DNA of 64,000 bases from Actinernus sp. WN-2022 (GCA_030867875.1 JAOWCC010000577.1:79589740-79653739), one strand, 5' to 3'. Shown: positions 8,795-18,752, counted from the stretch's first letter. Translations and numbers: made by a program. Notes: generated by a model from the sequence alone, not told the origin.

Positions 8795-10585
8795 ATGACG
8801 TTCGTACAGTCTAACACCTTTTTGTGGGCGGAGTTCAAGAAGAAATATCCACATGCTGACTATTCTCAATTTACCACTCGAGCATCTGAGTTCAATGGGA
8901 AGAGCTTTTCGTATGTCATATTCTTAGACAAGGGGGAAGAACGCGTAGCCTATGGTGTTAGTGGATACCATAACTCGCCTGACGTACAAAAACGTATTGA
9001 TGTTGCACTAGGTAAGGCCGCCAGCTTCCCGCAAGAAGATAAAATGATTGCAAAACTAAATGCCGATCTATTGGAGAAGTTCAAGAAAAAATACCCACAT
9101 GCAGATTTTCACCGGTTCTATGCATCCACGGATATAGATGGCCCAGGCAAATATTCTACTAGCATTTTATTTAGAGATGGGGATTCTAGTTATGATGTTT
9201 ACGGTGATGATGTCTCCAAGCTACCTGCTGCACTTCAAAAACGTATTGATGATGTACTGTGGGATGTGCACGGAGGTTTCCCTTCTACCTTGATACTAGA
9301 CCTAAGTGTGAAATATCATGTTCCAGCAATCCAATTTACCGAAGCAGCCCCCGATCTCGATCTAAATACTTTGTATATATACGTCTCACCAACAGAATCA
9401 TTCAAAAGCAGCGTTACAGACATATTCAATGAGACCGTCGTAACATATAAAACAGCAAGTGAGGCTAGGAAATGGCTAGCAGCTCCGGATTTCAAATATT
9501 GGCCTCAACAGCTGAATTTCGCAATGTGGTGTGCAACTTCTGGCTGTGGAGTATCGTTGACCGACCCTACTTTCAAAACATACCCTCCTGTTGTCCAAGG
9601 GTTCTATCGATTTCACGTTTATTTTACAATACGACGAATATTGCATGAACTTGGAGTGCCTCTCCCTGACGACACCACCTTCAAACAATGCGATAACCTA
9701 TACAGCAAAAAGGCTCTGAATAAATTGCTCATAGAGTTTGGCTTACCTACCATACCAGACTTCCGATGGAAAGGAGGTCGGAATGATGGGTTAGGTGACA
9801 TATTTGTTTACTATCCTGGTTACGGCTATTCGAATGAGTATGAGCTCAGGAGTGATGACCCTAGCATGTACATCTGGAACAGCCATGGGTTTTATTTATT
9901 CAAAGAGCAGGGGGGTAAGTCAGCCAATGCTAATAATATTGCCTTTATTAGGAACGATGAGCACAAAGGAAAACAATACAATTGGTTTGCACCCCCAATA
10001 GGAAATGGTTTGACAGAAGCTGGATTGGTCAGGATTAATCGCTCAGTCGAGGCTTTCGTATATTGCGTTCTAACCGCTCAAACCAACGTACGCAAATCCA
10101 TCCTAAATCTAGCGGGAGGGGCTAAATCCCAATTCAAAGTCATGCTAGAAGCAACAATCCTTATAAACGATTTACCTAAAAGCGTATCAGATTTTCACTT
10201 TGTTATTAACAAGACAAAAAAGAGGCTCAACCTAGCCGTAGCTATAGATGTGTGGTTATTACCAAGTAATCTGGTTGTCGACTTCGGCAAACACCTTGGT
10301 TATAATAACGCACTCACGGGGGCCAAGAAAGGTATGCAGCTGGGTACTAACGACTATGTAAATACGGAATACGAAAAACACTCTTCTAGACATCAACATA
10401 TGGAAGGCCCACACAAAAAGACACACTTGCCACATAGCGCCGCACCAAAGGAAAAGCCCACTACGACAAATGTACCAAAGGCAAAGCCAACTACGACACA
10501 TGTACCAAAGGTAACACAACACGAAAACAATCTAGCAGTGGTATCTATTGTTGCAGCTGGTGCCGCATGGTTGATATTTCGTTAA
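8795..10585 (+). CDS. Large Polinton protein with duplicated N-terminal module and C-terminal membrane anchor
   Basis: Intact, 596 codons from ATG 8795. An upstream in-frame ATG at 8777 lies inside the promoter motif and is less likely. Residues about 8-75 and 88-155 are a tandem duplication: each begins with a KFKKKYPHAD-type block and ends with QKRID.VL. The central ~350 residues contain MWCATSGCGVS, FYRFHVYFTIRRILHELGVPL and a NWFAPPIGNG block. I remember this combination from an uncharacterised family linked to cnidarian Polintons. The last ~60 residues are a Lys/Pro/Thr linker with PTTT repeats and then a hydrophobic 19-residue end (NNLAVVSIVAAGAAWLIFR). A tail-anchored minor virion protein is plausible. 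The enzymatic folds I know do not fit. It is undamaged although most neighbours are broken. Confidence 0.85.
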   Translation: MTFVQSNTFLWAEFKKKYPHADYSQFTTRASEFNGKSFSYVIFLDKGEERVAYGVSGYHNSPDVQKRIDVALGKAASFPQEDKMIAKLNADLLEKFKKKYPHADFHRFYASTDIDGPGKYSTSILFRDGDSSYDVYGDDVSKLPAALQKRIDDVLWDVHGGFPSTLILDLSVKYHVPAIQFTEAAPDLDLNTLYIYVSPTESFKSSVTDIFNETVVTYKTASEARKWLAAPDFKYWPQQLNFAMWCATSGCGVSLTDPTFKTYPPVVQGFYRFHVYFTIRRILHELGVPLPDDTTFKQCDNLYSKKALNKLLIEFGLPTIPDFRWKGGRNDGLGDIFVYYPGYGYSNEYELRSDDPSMYIWNSHGFYLFKEQGGKSANANNIAFIRNDEHKGKQYNWFAPPIGNGLTEAGLVRINRSVEAFVYCVLTAQTNVRKSILNLAGGAKSQFKVMLEATILINDLPKSVSDFHFVINKTKKRLNLAVAIDVWLLPSNLVVDFGKHLGYNNALTGAKKGMQLGTNDYVNTEYEKHSSRHQHMEGPHKKTHLPHSAAPKEKPTTTNVPKAKPTTTHVPKVTQHENNLAVVSIVAAGAAWLIFR

Positions 10586-11521
10586 CGTTTCTTATATTGC
10601 TCCACTACAAACACAACTACTGCCACTATTAACAACCAAGTATGATTTGCCACGAATCCTAAGGCCTTGCTACCCATATCAAACAAAAAGCTAACAATTG
10701 CCCCAATCGCATGAGGTAGAGCATCCTTCACCTTGTTTCCTATGTCTTTTAACTTTTTGGCAATGTCTTTGGTAATTTTAGCCAGCTTGGAAAGTAGGAC
10801 ACCAATCACAGCACCCGCTGCAGCCACCACACTAAGCAATGTTACCCCATGCTTCTTGAAAATCTCTTTAACCCTCTCACGGATCTTGCTCGAGAGTTTG
10901 AATCTCTTGTTCATGAGTCTCTATTTCATCCTGAGCATTCTGCTTCTCCGCCTCAGATGTGGAAGGATCATCTAAGGTAGTATGAGTTTCTCGATTTTTC
11001 TGTTCGAGGTCTTCAATCTGCTCTTCGTTTTGTGCTACAATTTCGTCACCCAATCCTACGGCAAGTCTGAAGCCTTTTAATTTTTGTACATCGGTGCGAA
11101 TGCTAGTATCCTCATTGAATAACTGTTTTGGTTTTGTCCAACCGCCATCGCCCTTCTTTTTACCCATGTTGCGAACCTCGATGTAGATCGTTCCTTCTTT
11201 GTCTGCGGCTAATCTTACCAAGTTTACGTTCAGATCTTTATATTTTTCCTTAAGATCTTTTAGACCATTAATTCGAGCAACTTCATCTGGAGTTAGAGTT
11301 GTCGTGAATGAAGTCTCAGCTGTACCATGTTCTGGTTGGGTACTTCCTCCATCAGTTGTCCCAATTGGTTTCAGTTCAATGGTCTCGCCATATGAATCTT
11401 CATCGGGGTAATCGTCGAATAGACTATTAATGTATGATTCATCAGCATCGTCATCATCATCGTCTCCACCTTCTGGAATGATCGCATCCTTGTCAGTTGT
11501 ATCCACCTCAAGATCACCCAT
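10582..11521 (-). pseudogene. Acidic/coiled-coil protein with hydrophobic C-terminus, split into two frames
   Basis: The upstream frame starts best at ATG 11519-11521 (MGDLEVD), because that start sits beside a divergent TATA promoter; a longer open frame reaches 11659 but would overlap the capsid gene. It has a run of six Asp near residue 20, a middle globular part and a charged coiled coil (QNEEQIEDLEQKN), and stops at 10877. A second frame overlapping it by 38 bases begins KIRERVKEIFKKHG and continues with two hydrophobic segments (VTLLSVVAAAGAVIGVLL and TWLLIVAVVVFVVEQ) to 10582. In related cnidarian Polintons I remember both halves as one polypeptide, so I infer a frameshift near 10880-10910. 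Two separate genes or programmed frameshifting remain possible. Its role is unknown. Confidence 0.65.
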
Positions 11522-11555
11522 ATTGAACTTAACTATATATCTTGCTATATTAAAT
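11522..11555. promoter_or_regulatory. 34-bp divergent promoter between acidic protein and capsid genes
   Basis: It contains ACTATATATCTT in the centre and a second AT-rich block CTATATTAAAT next to the capsid start. GTTCAAT abuts the minus-strand ATG, echoing the CTTCAATA motif at 8748-8794. Confidence 0.4.
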
Positions 11556-12828
11556 ATGATATCGTCGAAGCTAATTCCAGCACAAACACGCAGAGAGCCG
11601 CTTGGACTCAAAGCTCGACGCATTCTATATAGACGCACTTTTGCACCATCATCTGCCAACCCAGGAGAGACACTCTATGTTGCTATTCCAAAACTAGGAG
11701 AAAACATTGTCCTAGTCCCAGGGAGTTTTGAACTCTTGGCTGATATCGTATTGTCTGGCGGACTCAACACCAATCGCGTGGTAGCCAACGTTGGGCGCTG
11801 CTTAGTATCTCATCGTAGGTGTAGAATTGGAACAGAGTTAATAGAAGACCTTGCCCGACCAGATCTCCTACAAACATACAATGATCTCTATCTTTCTACT
11901 CCAGAGCGAGAAGCTCGGGTGGAACAAGGTATCCAATCAGAGAACGTAAATAAGCTTCGATCGAAGACTAATGGTGCATCCGCCACGACTGATGGAGAAA
12001 CTGCGATACTGGCTGCATATGGTTCAAAGTATAGAATTCCATTAGATGTTGACATTCTAACACAACATGGAGCTCTATATCCCCACGCCCTCCACGACAT
12101 TATTTCGTTTGATTTGGTTCTAGCACCTGCCAATGATATAGTGGTGGGAACGGATCCAACCAAGATAGGCACATACAAGCTCAACAACATACAGCTTGAG
12201 TATGAGGTCATCGAGGATGAAAAACTCGCCTGACAAGCACAGCATGCATATAACACAGGTGCTGCCTTCCTGTTCAACTACGCTTTACACTCTAAGACTG
12301 TACCTATTAACAAGGCATCAGACCTCTGGTGTTCCAAAACATAACCGTCCCACGCAGATCATTTACTGGACTACTTCTCCTTTTTGTAGCACCACATACA
12401 GCAGGTACCCGAGATAGCGAGTCATTCATCAATTCAGGTATCACTAAGGTGGAGGTAGATGTTAATGGAATTCCAAATTTCTTCTTTCAAGATGGTATAC
12501 TACCACCAGATTTCTGGGAGGCTGCCAAGGGTTGGTTTGGCACATCAATTGATGTTGATCCGCAAATGACCCCATAACACTCCACAAGTTCTACAACAAC
12601 GAATGTGCCATCTTGGTTGATTGTCGCACAGCAAAGGATGCAATTGTTCATGCCGATGGTTTGGCCCAAACAGGTGGTGGAAAAGACATGGACCTTCGTG
12701 TGCATAGGAGTGGAGGTAGTGGAACTGTTAACATGCATATCTTCATTCTGTCAGATGCTCAGATCAATATATTGAATGGAACCTTCATAGCTTTACATAC
12801 TAGCTGTTTGCAATGGATGCCCTGGTAG
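11556..12828 (+). pseudogene. Major capsid protein, double-jelly-roll type (broken)
   Basis: ATG 11556 opens a frame that begins MISSKLIPAQTRRE and has a PGETLYVAIPKLG block, a GRCLVSHRRCRIG block, an IPLDVDILTQHGALYPHAL block and KLNNIQLEYEVI. This succession is the one I know from Polinton and adintovirus-type capsid proteins. An in-frame TGA lies at 12231-12233, and homology continues past it. The frame changes near 12330 (next segment ITVPRRSFTGLLLLFVAPH), then again near 12577, and the last segment (VHRSGGSGTVNMHIFILSD) ends at 12828. The expected length is about 420 codons. As capsid subunits build the icosahedral shell, this copy cannot contribute to virions. Its 3' end overlaps the ATPase start by 16 bases. 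Confidence 0.85.
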
Positions 12829-13157
12829 AACACATTCCATTCAATGCCCTAGTAGTAGGTCCCACAAATTGTGGAAAAACGGCATTTCTCATAGAGCAAC
12901 TTCGTGGCCCATTTCGAGGTAAGTTCGACTATATAGTACTAGTATGCCCCACATATGCCCACAACAAAACCTATCGTAGATTTACCCATCGAGACCCTCG
13001 TTTCTTTGTTATGTCGCCCCCACAGGATGCTATCAATACCGCACTACAAGTTTGTGCTACATTTTGGAAAGGGACCAATATCCTCCTCGACGATTGTGCT
13101 GCCTCAAAGGATGTAAAAAGAAGGACTGACAAGACTGACAAGACGCTGCTATATTAA
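12813..13157 (+). pseudogene. A32-like genome-packaging ATPase, C-terminally deleted
   Basis: ATG 12813 opens inside the capsid gene end, as usual for overlapping viral genes. A Walker A motif GPTNCGKT lies at about residues 16-23, and a Walker B-like block ILLDDCAAS at about 89-97, so this is the FtsK/HerA-type packaging ATPase that pumps DNA into capsids. After KRRTDK the frame runs into unrelated sequence (a 9-base repeat, ACTGACAAG twice) and stops at 13157 after 114 codons. The normal family length is roughly twice that. The C-terminal half, with the rest of the catalytic core, has been deleted, and the junction falls straight into the next small gene. Confidence 0.85.
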
Positions 13158-13330
13158 CTGGACTTGCTGCTGGAATTGGGTTCTTAGCAAAGAAATTAAA
13201 TAAAGAGTCGATGCTTAGCGATCCTTCGTCTGCAGTCTTGAATTACGTGAAGTGGACGGCCGTATTGGCTGGTAGCATAGCTGCTAAGCAATATATTGAT
13301 GACCAAAAGATAATTTCCAAGACATTATAA
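13145..13330 (+). CDS. Small membrane protein, N-terminally truncated by deletion
   Basis: An open frame without its own ATG directly after the ATPase deletion junction: LTGLAAGIGFLAKKL, then WTAVLAGSIAAKQYID, ending at TAA 13328-13330. Two short hydrophobic stretches surround a polar middle. The stop overlaps the next ATG by one base (TAATG), which suggests co-transcription. I remember similar small two-helix proteins between ATPase and integrase genes in cnidarian Polintons. Function unknown. Confidence 0.5.
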   Translation, partial: AAILTGLAAGIGFLAKKLNKESMLSDPSSAVLNYVKWTAVLAGSIAAKQYIDDQKIISKTL

Positions 13331-13768
13331 TGATAGCCTTGATAGGTATGATTGGTGCAGCTGCACTCAATACAACGGCCTTCATAGGTGGAAGCTACCT
13401 CCTCAAGACACTTTCTGGTAAAGATCCCTCTGCAATTTCTGCTGAGAAAAAAAGACACGACCTCGCACTAGAGAAGTATCAAATCGCATATGGTATTTAC
13501 ATGAAAAACCGAGCTCGCGTAGCTGACTGGTTCCGAGAACAGGCCAATTTGCAGCATAATGCTTACGTGATTAGTGACAATGCGAATAAGAACTTAGAGC
13601 TATGGAATAGAGTACACGTAGGATTGGACCACATACGTCCTCAGGATATGAAGGAATCTAGATTCTCAGATTTCTATCGACCTTCTAGTTCGCAGAAGGC
13701 AGGTGAGTTAGTTTTACGTAGGTGGTGGTATGCTTGCTATTGGCTATGCTGCTAGTCGATGGTTATAG
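13330..13768 (+). pseudogene. Small Polinton protein with N- and C-terminal hydrophobic ends (frameshift near its end)
   Basis: Starts at ATG 13330 with a hydrophobic N-terminus (LIGMIGAAALNTTAFIGGSYLL). A charged helical region follows (EKKRHDLALEKYQIAY, then DWFREQANLQHNAYV) and then a LSDFYxPS-like block (RFSDFYRPSSSQK). The annotated frame ends at 13755 in a Trp/Cys-rich tail. A one-base shift near 13710-13720 gives GGGMLAIGYAASRWL ending at 13768, a normal glycine-rich membrane tail. I therefore infer a frameshift. From memory this is a frequent companion of cnidarian Polintons. Its role, possibly in the virion or a membrane, is unknown. Confidence 0.6.
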
Positions 13769-13804
13769 CTTGTTGAAGTTTGGTGTCATCGGAAAGATAT
13801 AGCT

Positions 13805-14846
13805 ATGTATAAAGAGATGAGAGTAGTATACTACGGTCCTATGGGCTATTGGAAAGGTCGCGCTGCAATTGGTAAGCTAGCAGTGGCAGCAAAGGTGTCG
13901 GAGGACGTAGCTAAGAGTTCGTTAGAGAAACAAGCACTATGGCAGATATACCTTACCACCACCACGACATATCCCACGACCGCATTGGACTGTATCGAAA
14001 CCTAATGAGGTTCATCAAGCCGATTTATTCGTTCTACCTCACGGTCGACCTGGCCGCGGACGAAAGCTCTATAAATATGCTTTAGTGGTAATCGATGTGG
14101 CTTCTCGGTATAAAGAAGCTGAGCCTTTAGCCTCGAAGGATAGTGGTGAGGTTGCTGTAGCTTTTGAACGAATCTACCAGCGTAGTCCATTAACATGGCC
14201 AAAAACGTTACAAGTAGATCCTGGTAGAGAATTCATGGGACATATGTCTGAAACCTTGGAGCAACATGGTACGAAAGTCCAACGAGGTGAGGCTGTCAAC
14301 CACAGGGCACAAGGATTCGTTGAGCGAGCAAACAGAACACTAGCTGAGAGGTTGTTTGGATACCAATATGCACAGGAGATGGTGTTTGCTTCGGAAGGAT
14401 CAGATGCGCGTAGTAGAGAATGGGTGTTGCGACTTCCAGAGGTTATCAAAGCCATGAATAACGAAGCGACTCGACTTACGGGAAAGGAGCCTTCGAACAC
14501 CATATTGGCACAGCAGGTGGATGTGAAAGTACCTACATATTCGCGGACTGTTGGATTAGAAGAAAAGCGACTGCCGTTTGATGTTCTAGTTCGATATCTC
14601 TATGCACCGGGAGAGTTGGAAGGTGGAGCAAAGCGAGCAACTGATCCTGTGTGGAGTTTGCAGACATATATAGTTTCACGTAGTGCGATATCTTCGAACC
14701 AACCAGTTCTGTACTATTTGGGAAGTGACGCACCAAAGCGAGGGTTCGTTCGTGAAGAGCTACAAGTCGTTCCACCAAATACTGAACTACCTCCAAAGGG
14801 GATTCTGATCGTACCCAACATATCTAAGATAGCAACTCATAGATGA
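13805..14846 (+). pseudogene. Polinton integrase (retrovirus-like DDE), one frameshift
   Basis: Begins at ATG 13805 with MRVVYYGPMGYWKG, the usual Polinton integrase opening, then an N-terminal helical domain with KVSEDVAKSSLEKQA. The frame changes near 13955-13967; the second frame runs to 14846. Catalytic residues are visible: D in NEVHQADLF (about 14016-14021), D in LQVDPGREFMG (about 14217) and E in GFVERANRT (about 14322), with spacing as in the D,D(35)E family. A C-terminal RYLYxPGELEGG block and PVLYYLG follow. It would cut the element ends and join them to the target. No chromodomain is visible. The 3' end overlaps the 3' end of the convergent polymerase by 23 bases. Confidence 0.93.
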
Positions 14847-17800
14847 GGTCATCAAAGTTTTCCTCCGTTGGAATCGCGTCTTTGTGTCCATAGGCTAGTG
14901 TATCGATCCCGTTTTCAGAGATCCAGCCCTTAGAGTCAAATGGTGATAGAGATACCTTATTCATATGCATACCATACATCCTGTGCCCTTCGCTTCGAAG
15001 CATATCCATCCCATGGCAGAATACTTTCTTATCTAGTAAGCACTCTTTGTATTGCTCATGACGAATACGGTGTTTCACAACTGCCTTCTTGGTGCCTTTA
15101 GCTTTCCTAATCTCACCACCATCTACTTTCAATATTGAGTAGAGCTTCGATCGTAGTCCAACATATTCGACTATGGGAATACCTCCACATTCGTCTTTCA
15201 TTTTACCAATGACTTTTTTGTTGCTAATACTATACAGCGGGTGGTCTTTGCTGTAGTTGCTCGTATCATATAGATGTTTGTTGATGGCCATATCTGCATA
15301 GACGTCTTCAGTTTCAATGTGTAGTAGGAGACTATCAGTGTCCGTGTATAGTAGATTGCAGCGTTGTCCATACTGTTTCTTGAGCTCGCCATAGTAGAAG
15401 ACATACATCAGGTGTTTTGAGAGATCTAGAATTGACATTCCAACATATACCGGGCGGTTCAGTATTAGCTTGCTTTTGTAGTTGTGTACGGCGGCTAGAT
15501 CATTGTCAAAGATTGTGGAGCGAGCATAGCTAGGTTTATTCAAGAGACGCTGTAGTCTGATTCCTTCTGAAGAGCGCACTAGTTTGATATCTACACGCTT
15601 ACGTAGATTTTCCATCGTTTTACCGAAAACGGAGTTGTTCATCAACTTGTAGAGGTCTTGCTCGAAAGTGCTCTTCGCTTGTTTTCGTAGTTCTGTGTTC
15701 ATTCGTATGTATGGCTCCATCCATGGGGATTGGTCGAATCGTAGTGCTCTGTGGATCTTTTTCAAACGCATGCCTAGGGATAAGTATAGTTGTAGGTTGC
15801 GGTAGTGGAGCACATATCGTTCTTTATAGCGAAGGTTAGGCACAAGCTTTTCCGCTTTCAAAGATCCGTTGCCTTTGTATAGTTCCTCAAATAGATCTGT
15901 TTGATACTCTGAGAACCAAGCACGGTCCACTTGCATTCTCTCGGGAGCTGGCGGATAGCTGTTGTGTGCATCGTGAAGTTCTCGAGGATATTCGAGGTCA
16001 ACTTCGAGGATGTACCCTTTATCTGAATTGCTTGCATGCTGGGTGATTTGTTCTTCTGTTGGTATGCACCACTCAAACCCTCCTGTTGGTAGATATTGAC
16101 TCATAACCCAGCCATATAGGTTGTTGGCGTCAAGATAGAGTATATGGCTATTCGGCTTATTGGGATCGAAATCGGGTACGTTGGGGTTGTTTGCTTTGGC
16201 ATAACGCTGCGACACCATAGCTATCCCACCACGTAGGCCTTTCTCAACAAATAGATGCATGTCATAGTCAGTTAATAGTTCAAGCTCCACTCCAGTCTTC
16301 TTTAACAATGCATCCCATGAGAGTCCTGGGCTAGTATAGTAGTGCGCTCGATCTAAACCATAATTTTGCATGCATGTCGTGCGAAAGGTCTCAAACACAT
16401 CTGCTAGAAGAAGTACATCAGTTTGTAGGTAAAGGTCGTGGTAGTCTCCCAACGACTCGCAACCGAATACCTTCCAAACTTCTAGTGCGTGTTCGTAGTC
16501 TTCGTGGGATATGTCCTCTAGGTATAGCTTACTATAGAATGCTTCTTTTGGTGGGAGAGAAGTCTCTGTGAATCTATCCCAAGAGTCCATGTACTCATAT
16601 GGATAAACGTCTTTTCGCCCAAGAAGATGTGCATTCATGGGTGTATGCATAACGGTTATCGGGAGGCGAGATGGGTCTAGTTGCTTTATGCTCACTTCTC
16701 CACACTTTGGGCAAGTACCCACTAGCTTCCAAGCCTCGTTAATGATAACCAGATCGAATTCATTACATCGTTTACATTTGCCTGCAGCTGCATCTATGGT
16801 ACTACGAACCAGGTTGTCTAGCGACCCTAATAGAAATTGCATGCTATCAATGAACGTAGGTTGCCAAGTGAGAATGAAATATATTTCTCCATATTGTTTG
16901 GAATACAGGAGATATCGCCCTCTGTCTTGGAGATGGATTGCATCAGTAGATGAGAATCATATCCACGTAAGTTGTGGAATACAACTGGGATGGTAGGTGA
17001 GATACGCAATTTGAGGTTACAGACTCCGTGTGCGGCACCTCGAAACTCGCCTGTGATGTGGCAATGATCACGTACTCTATCGCTACCAACTAAGGGCTTC
17101 TGACAGATATGACAAATCGTTGCTCTATTATAGGCCCTCTGGTCTTTTGGCAACATATATAGCGGCTTGGCCTTTTGGGCTTCGATCTTTGCCTCCTCTT
17201 CTTGTATGCATCGTAGAAAGCGTTCGATCGTTTCTATACCTCGGTATAGTACAGGTGGTTCGCTATGACCATCAGAACGTACAACGATTTAGGAAAATCC
17301 ACAGGGAATATGTTCTTCCGTCTTTTGCGTGTTGCGCTTTTCAGGGTCTTGGGTAGGTCCTTCGATCTTAGTGGTCAAAGACTCAAAGTCGGCATAGATA
17401 ACGTAGGGAACTTTGAGCTGTTTGTGGATATTCTGAAAGGATACTATGTTGTTCTCATTGGTGGGCATTTCGATGCGAATGGCTCGGTCGTTGATACCGT
17501 TACACTCTGGAATGTGCTTTTCGAGAAGGGCATTGGTAGTGTATCCAAGTAGACATCGCTCGCAGAAGTGCTTTCTCTCTCGGTGTTTGGTCTGGCCGTA
17601 GAGAAGGCGGTTGAAGTCCTTGATCCAGCAGTAGTGTTGCAAACCACTCTCTGGGTGCTCTATAAGCAAGAAGTTAACTCGCTTCGAAAAGGTCTCCTTC
17701 GAGATGTGATGTACGATCAAGCACTTTTCCTTCGGATCCCAACCATATACGTTGATAGAGATCTCGTTTTGCTTCTCTACGCGTTTTATTTGTGAGATTG

Positions 17801-18422
17801 GTGTTGGCGCATCCACCCCATCAAAGTTAAACCCATCATCGTTTCGGTACTTAGACATCCTCTGAGGGTCTTTTGCAACTGGAAACACTGCTGCGCGTAG
17901 TGTCCAACGGAAGCAATGGTCATCATTGTTTTTCACATTGATCACGGCTTTCTTATTCGCGATTTCTGTAGGTAGTGGTAAATATGAACCTCCACGTAGT
18001 GGTTGATATCGGGCAATGTTCAACCATAGAATGTTGACTCTCTCTATAACCCAGTTTGATCCTCGACTAATCCACTTCTCAATGTAGTTGTGGATCTGAG
18101 CATGTGCTTCTACTATTACCCCACGGATCTCAGCATCGTTGGTCAAAACGGATTGCAAGCTACGAAATGTAGCTATATCATATACTGAACCCTCAGGTTT
18201 CTCGACCCGGAGTGTTATGTTCAAAGCTAGCTGAATCTTAAAGCTATTGAGGTCTTGGAGCTCTTCCTCGAGCTTTTCGGTAGTCTGCTTCCGCACATCG
18301 GCTAGGAAAGCAGCTGGGTCTGCTCCTAGAGGGTTACCATCTTGAACATCCATCTTCCATCCTCGTAAATAGCCCTTAATGGCCCTGGGTGCTCGAACGA
18401 ATTCGAGTATACGTTCAGCCAT
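14824..18422 (-). pseudogene. Protein-primed family B DNA polymerase (one stop, one frameshift)
   Basis: About 1,200 codons from ATG 18420-18422. The N-terminal 330 residues end in a Cys finger (CERCLLGY...H..EC). Exonuclease motif I is YVIYADFESL (about 17390). After an in-frame TAA at 17289-17291 the same frame continues with a zinc-binding block (CHICQKPL ... HCH ... AHGVCN) and exonuclease motif II VVFHNLRGYDSHLL (about 16950-16990). The frame changes near 16845-16856. The palm follows: motif A LYLDANNLYGW (about 16140-16110), motif B KLMNNSVFGKTMENLR (about 15645-15600) and motif C YTDTDSLLL (about 15340). The size and insertions fit Polinton polymerases, which start replication from a terminal protein. 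The start lies about 50 bases from the inverted repeat at 18475. Confidence 0.95.
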
Positions 18423-18474
18423 AGCATATTACCTTATACTAGCCCCTTCTCTAATTAGGCGTCAAAATACAATA

Positions 18475-18752
18475 AGTAGTATATAAAGTAGCGGTTATGG
18501 TGCAGCGCCTTTGTTTTTTATTGTAAGTCACGTTTGATGGCCCCCGAACCCAAACGTATTTGTTGGACTTTGTTGACCGCAATATGTAACCAATTACAAC
18601 ATCTATGGTATTCAAATAGATAATAAGTTGGAATTGGGTACATATTGGGGTCGACAAAGTCCAACGAATATGTTTGGGGGAGGGGGTCATCGGATGTGAC
18701 GTCACAATAAAAACGGAGGTGCTGCGCCAGAACCCCCACTTTATATACTACT
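18475..18752. repeat. Self-inverted 278-bp structure with AG...CT ends (MITE or Polinton terminus)
   Basis: Two arms of about 110 bp are inverted copies with roughly 80 % identity, separated by about 50 bp. Outer ends are AGTAGTATATAAAGT and its complement, flanked by TA on both sides. AG...CT ends are typical of Polinton termini, while the TA flanks would suit a Tc1/mariner-type MITE. Its position 50 bases upstream of the polymerase start is where the right Polinton terminus is expected. Confidence 0.7.

Larger units (their letters stand above)
5822..18422. mobile_element. Polinton/Maverick element, degenerate (coding span)
   Basis: This span carries the diagnostic Polinton set: protein-primed family B DNA polymerase, retrovirus-like integrase, A32-like packaging ATPase and a double-jelly-roll-type capsid gene, plus several small genes that I remember from cnidarian Polintons. 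Genes are tightly packed with short divergent promoters, one-base or 16-base overlaps, and convergent integrase and polymerase ends, a viral style of organisation. At least six genes carry frameshifts, two of these also carry in-frame stops, and one further gene has lost its end, so this copy is inactive. Coordinates give the coding span only. The left terminal repeat was not found, and the right one may correspond to 18475-18752. No cysteine protease was found. Confidence 0.93.

Noticed and set aside
11430..11555. Extension of the capsid frame upstream of 11556 (Ser-rich start)
   Set aside because: It is the antisense of the Asp-rich part of the divergent gene. The start at 11556 fits the short promoter.
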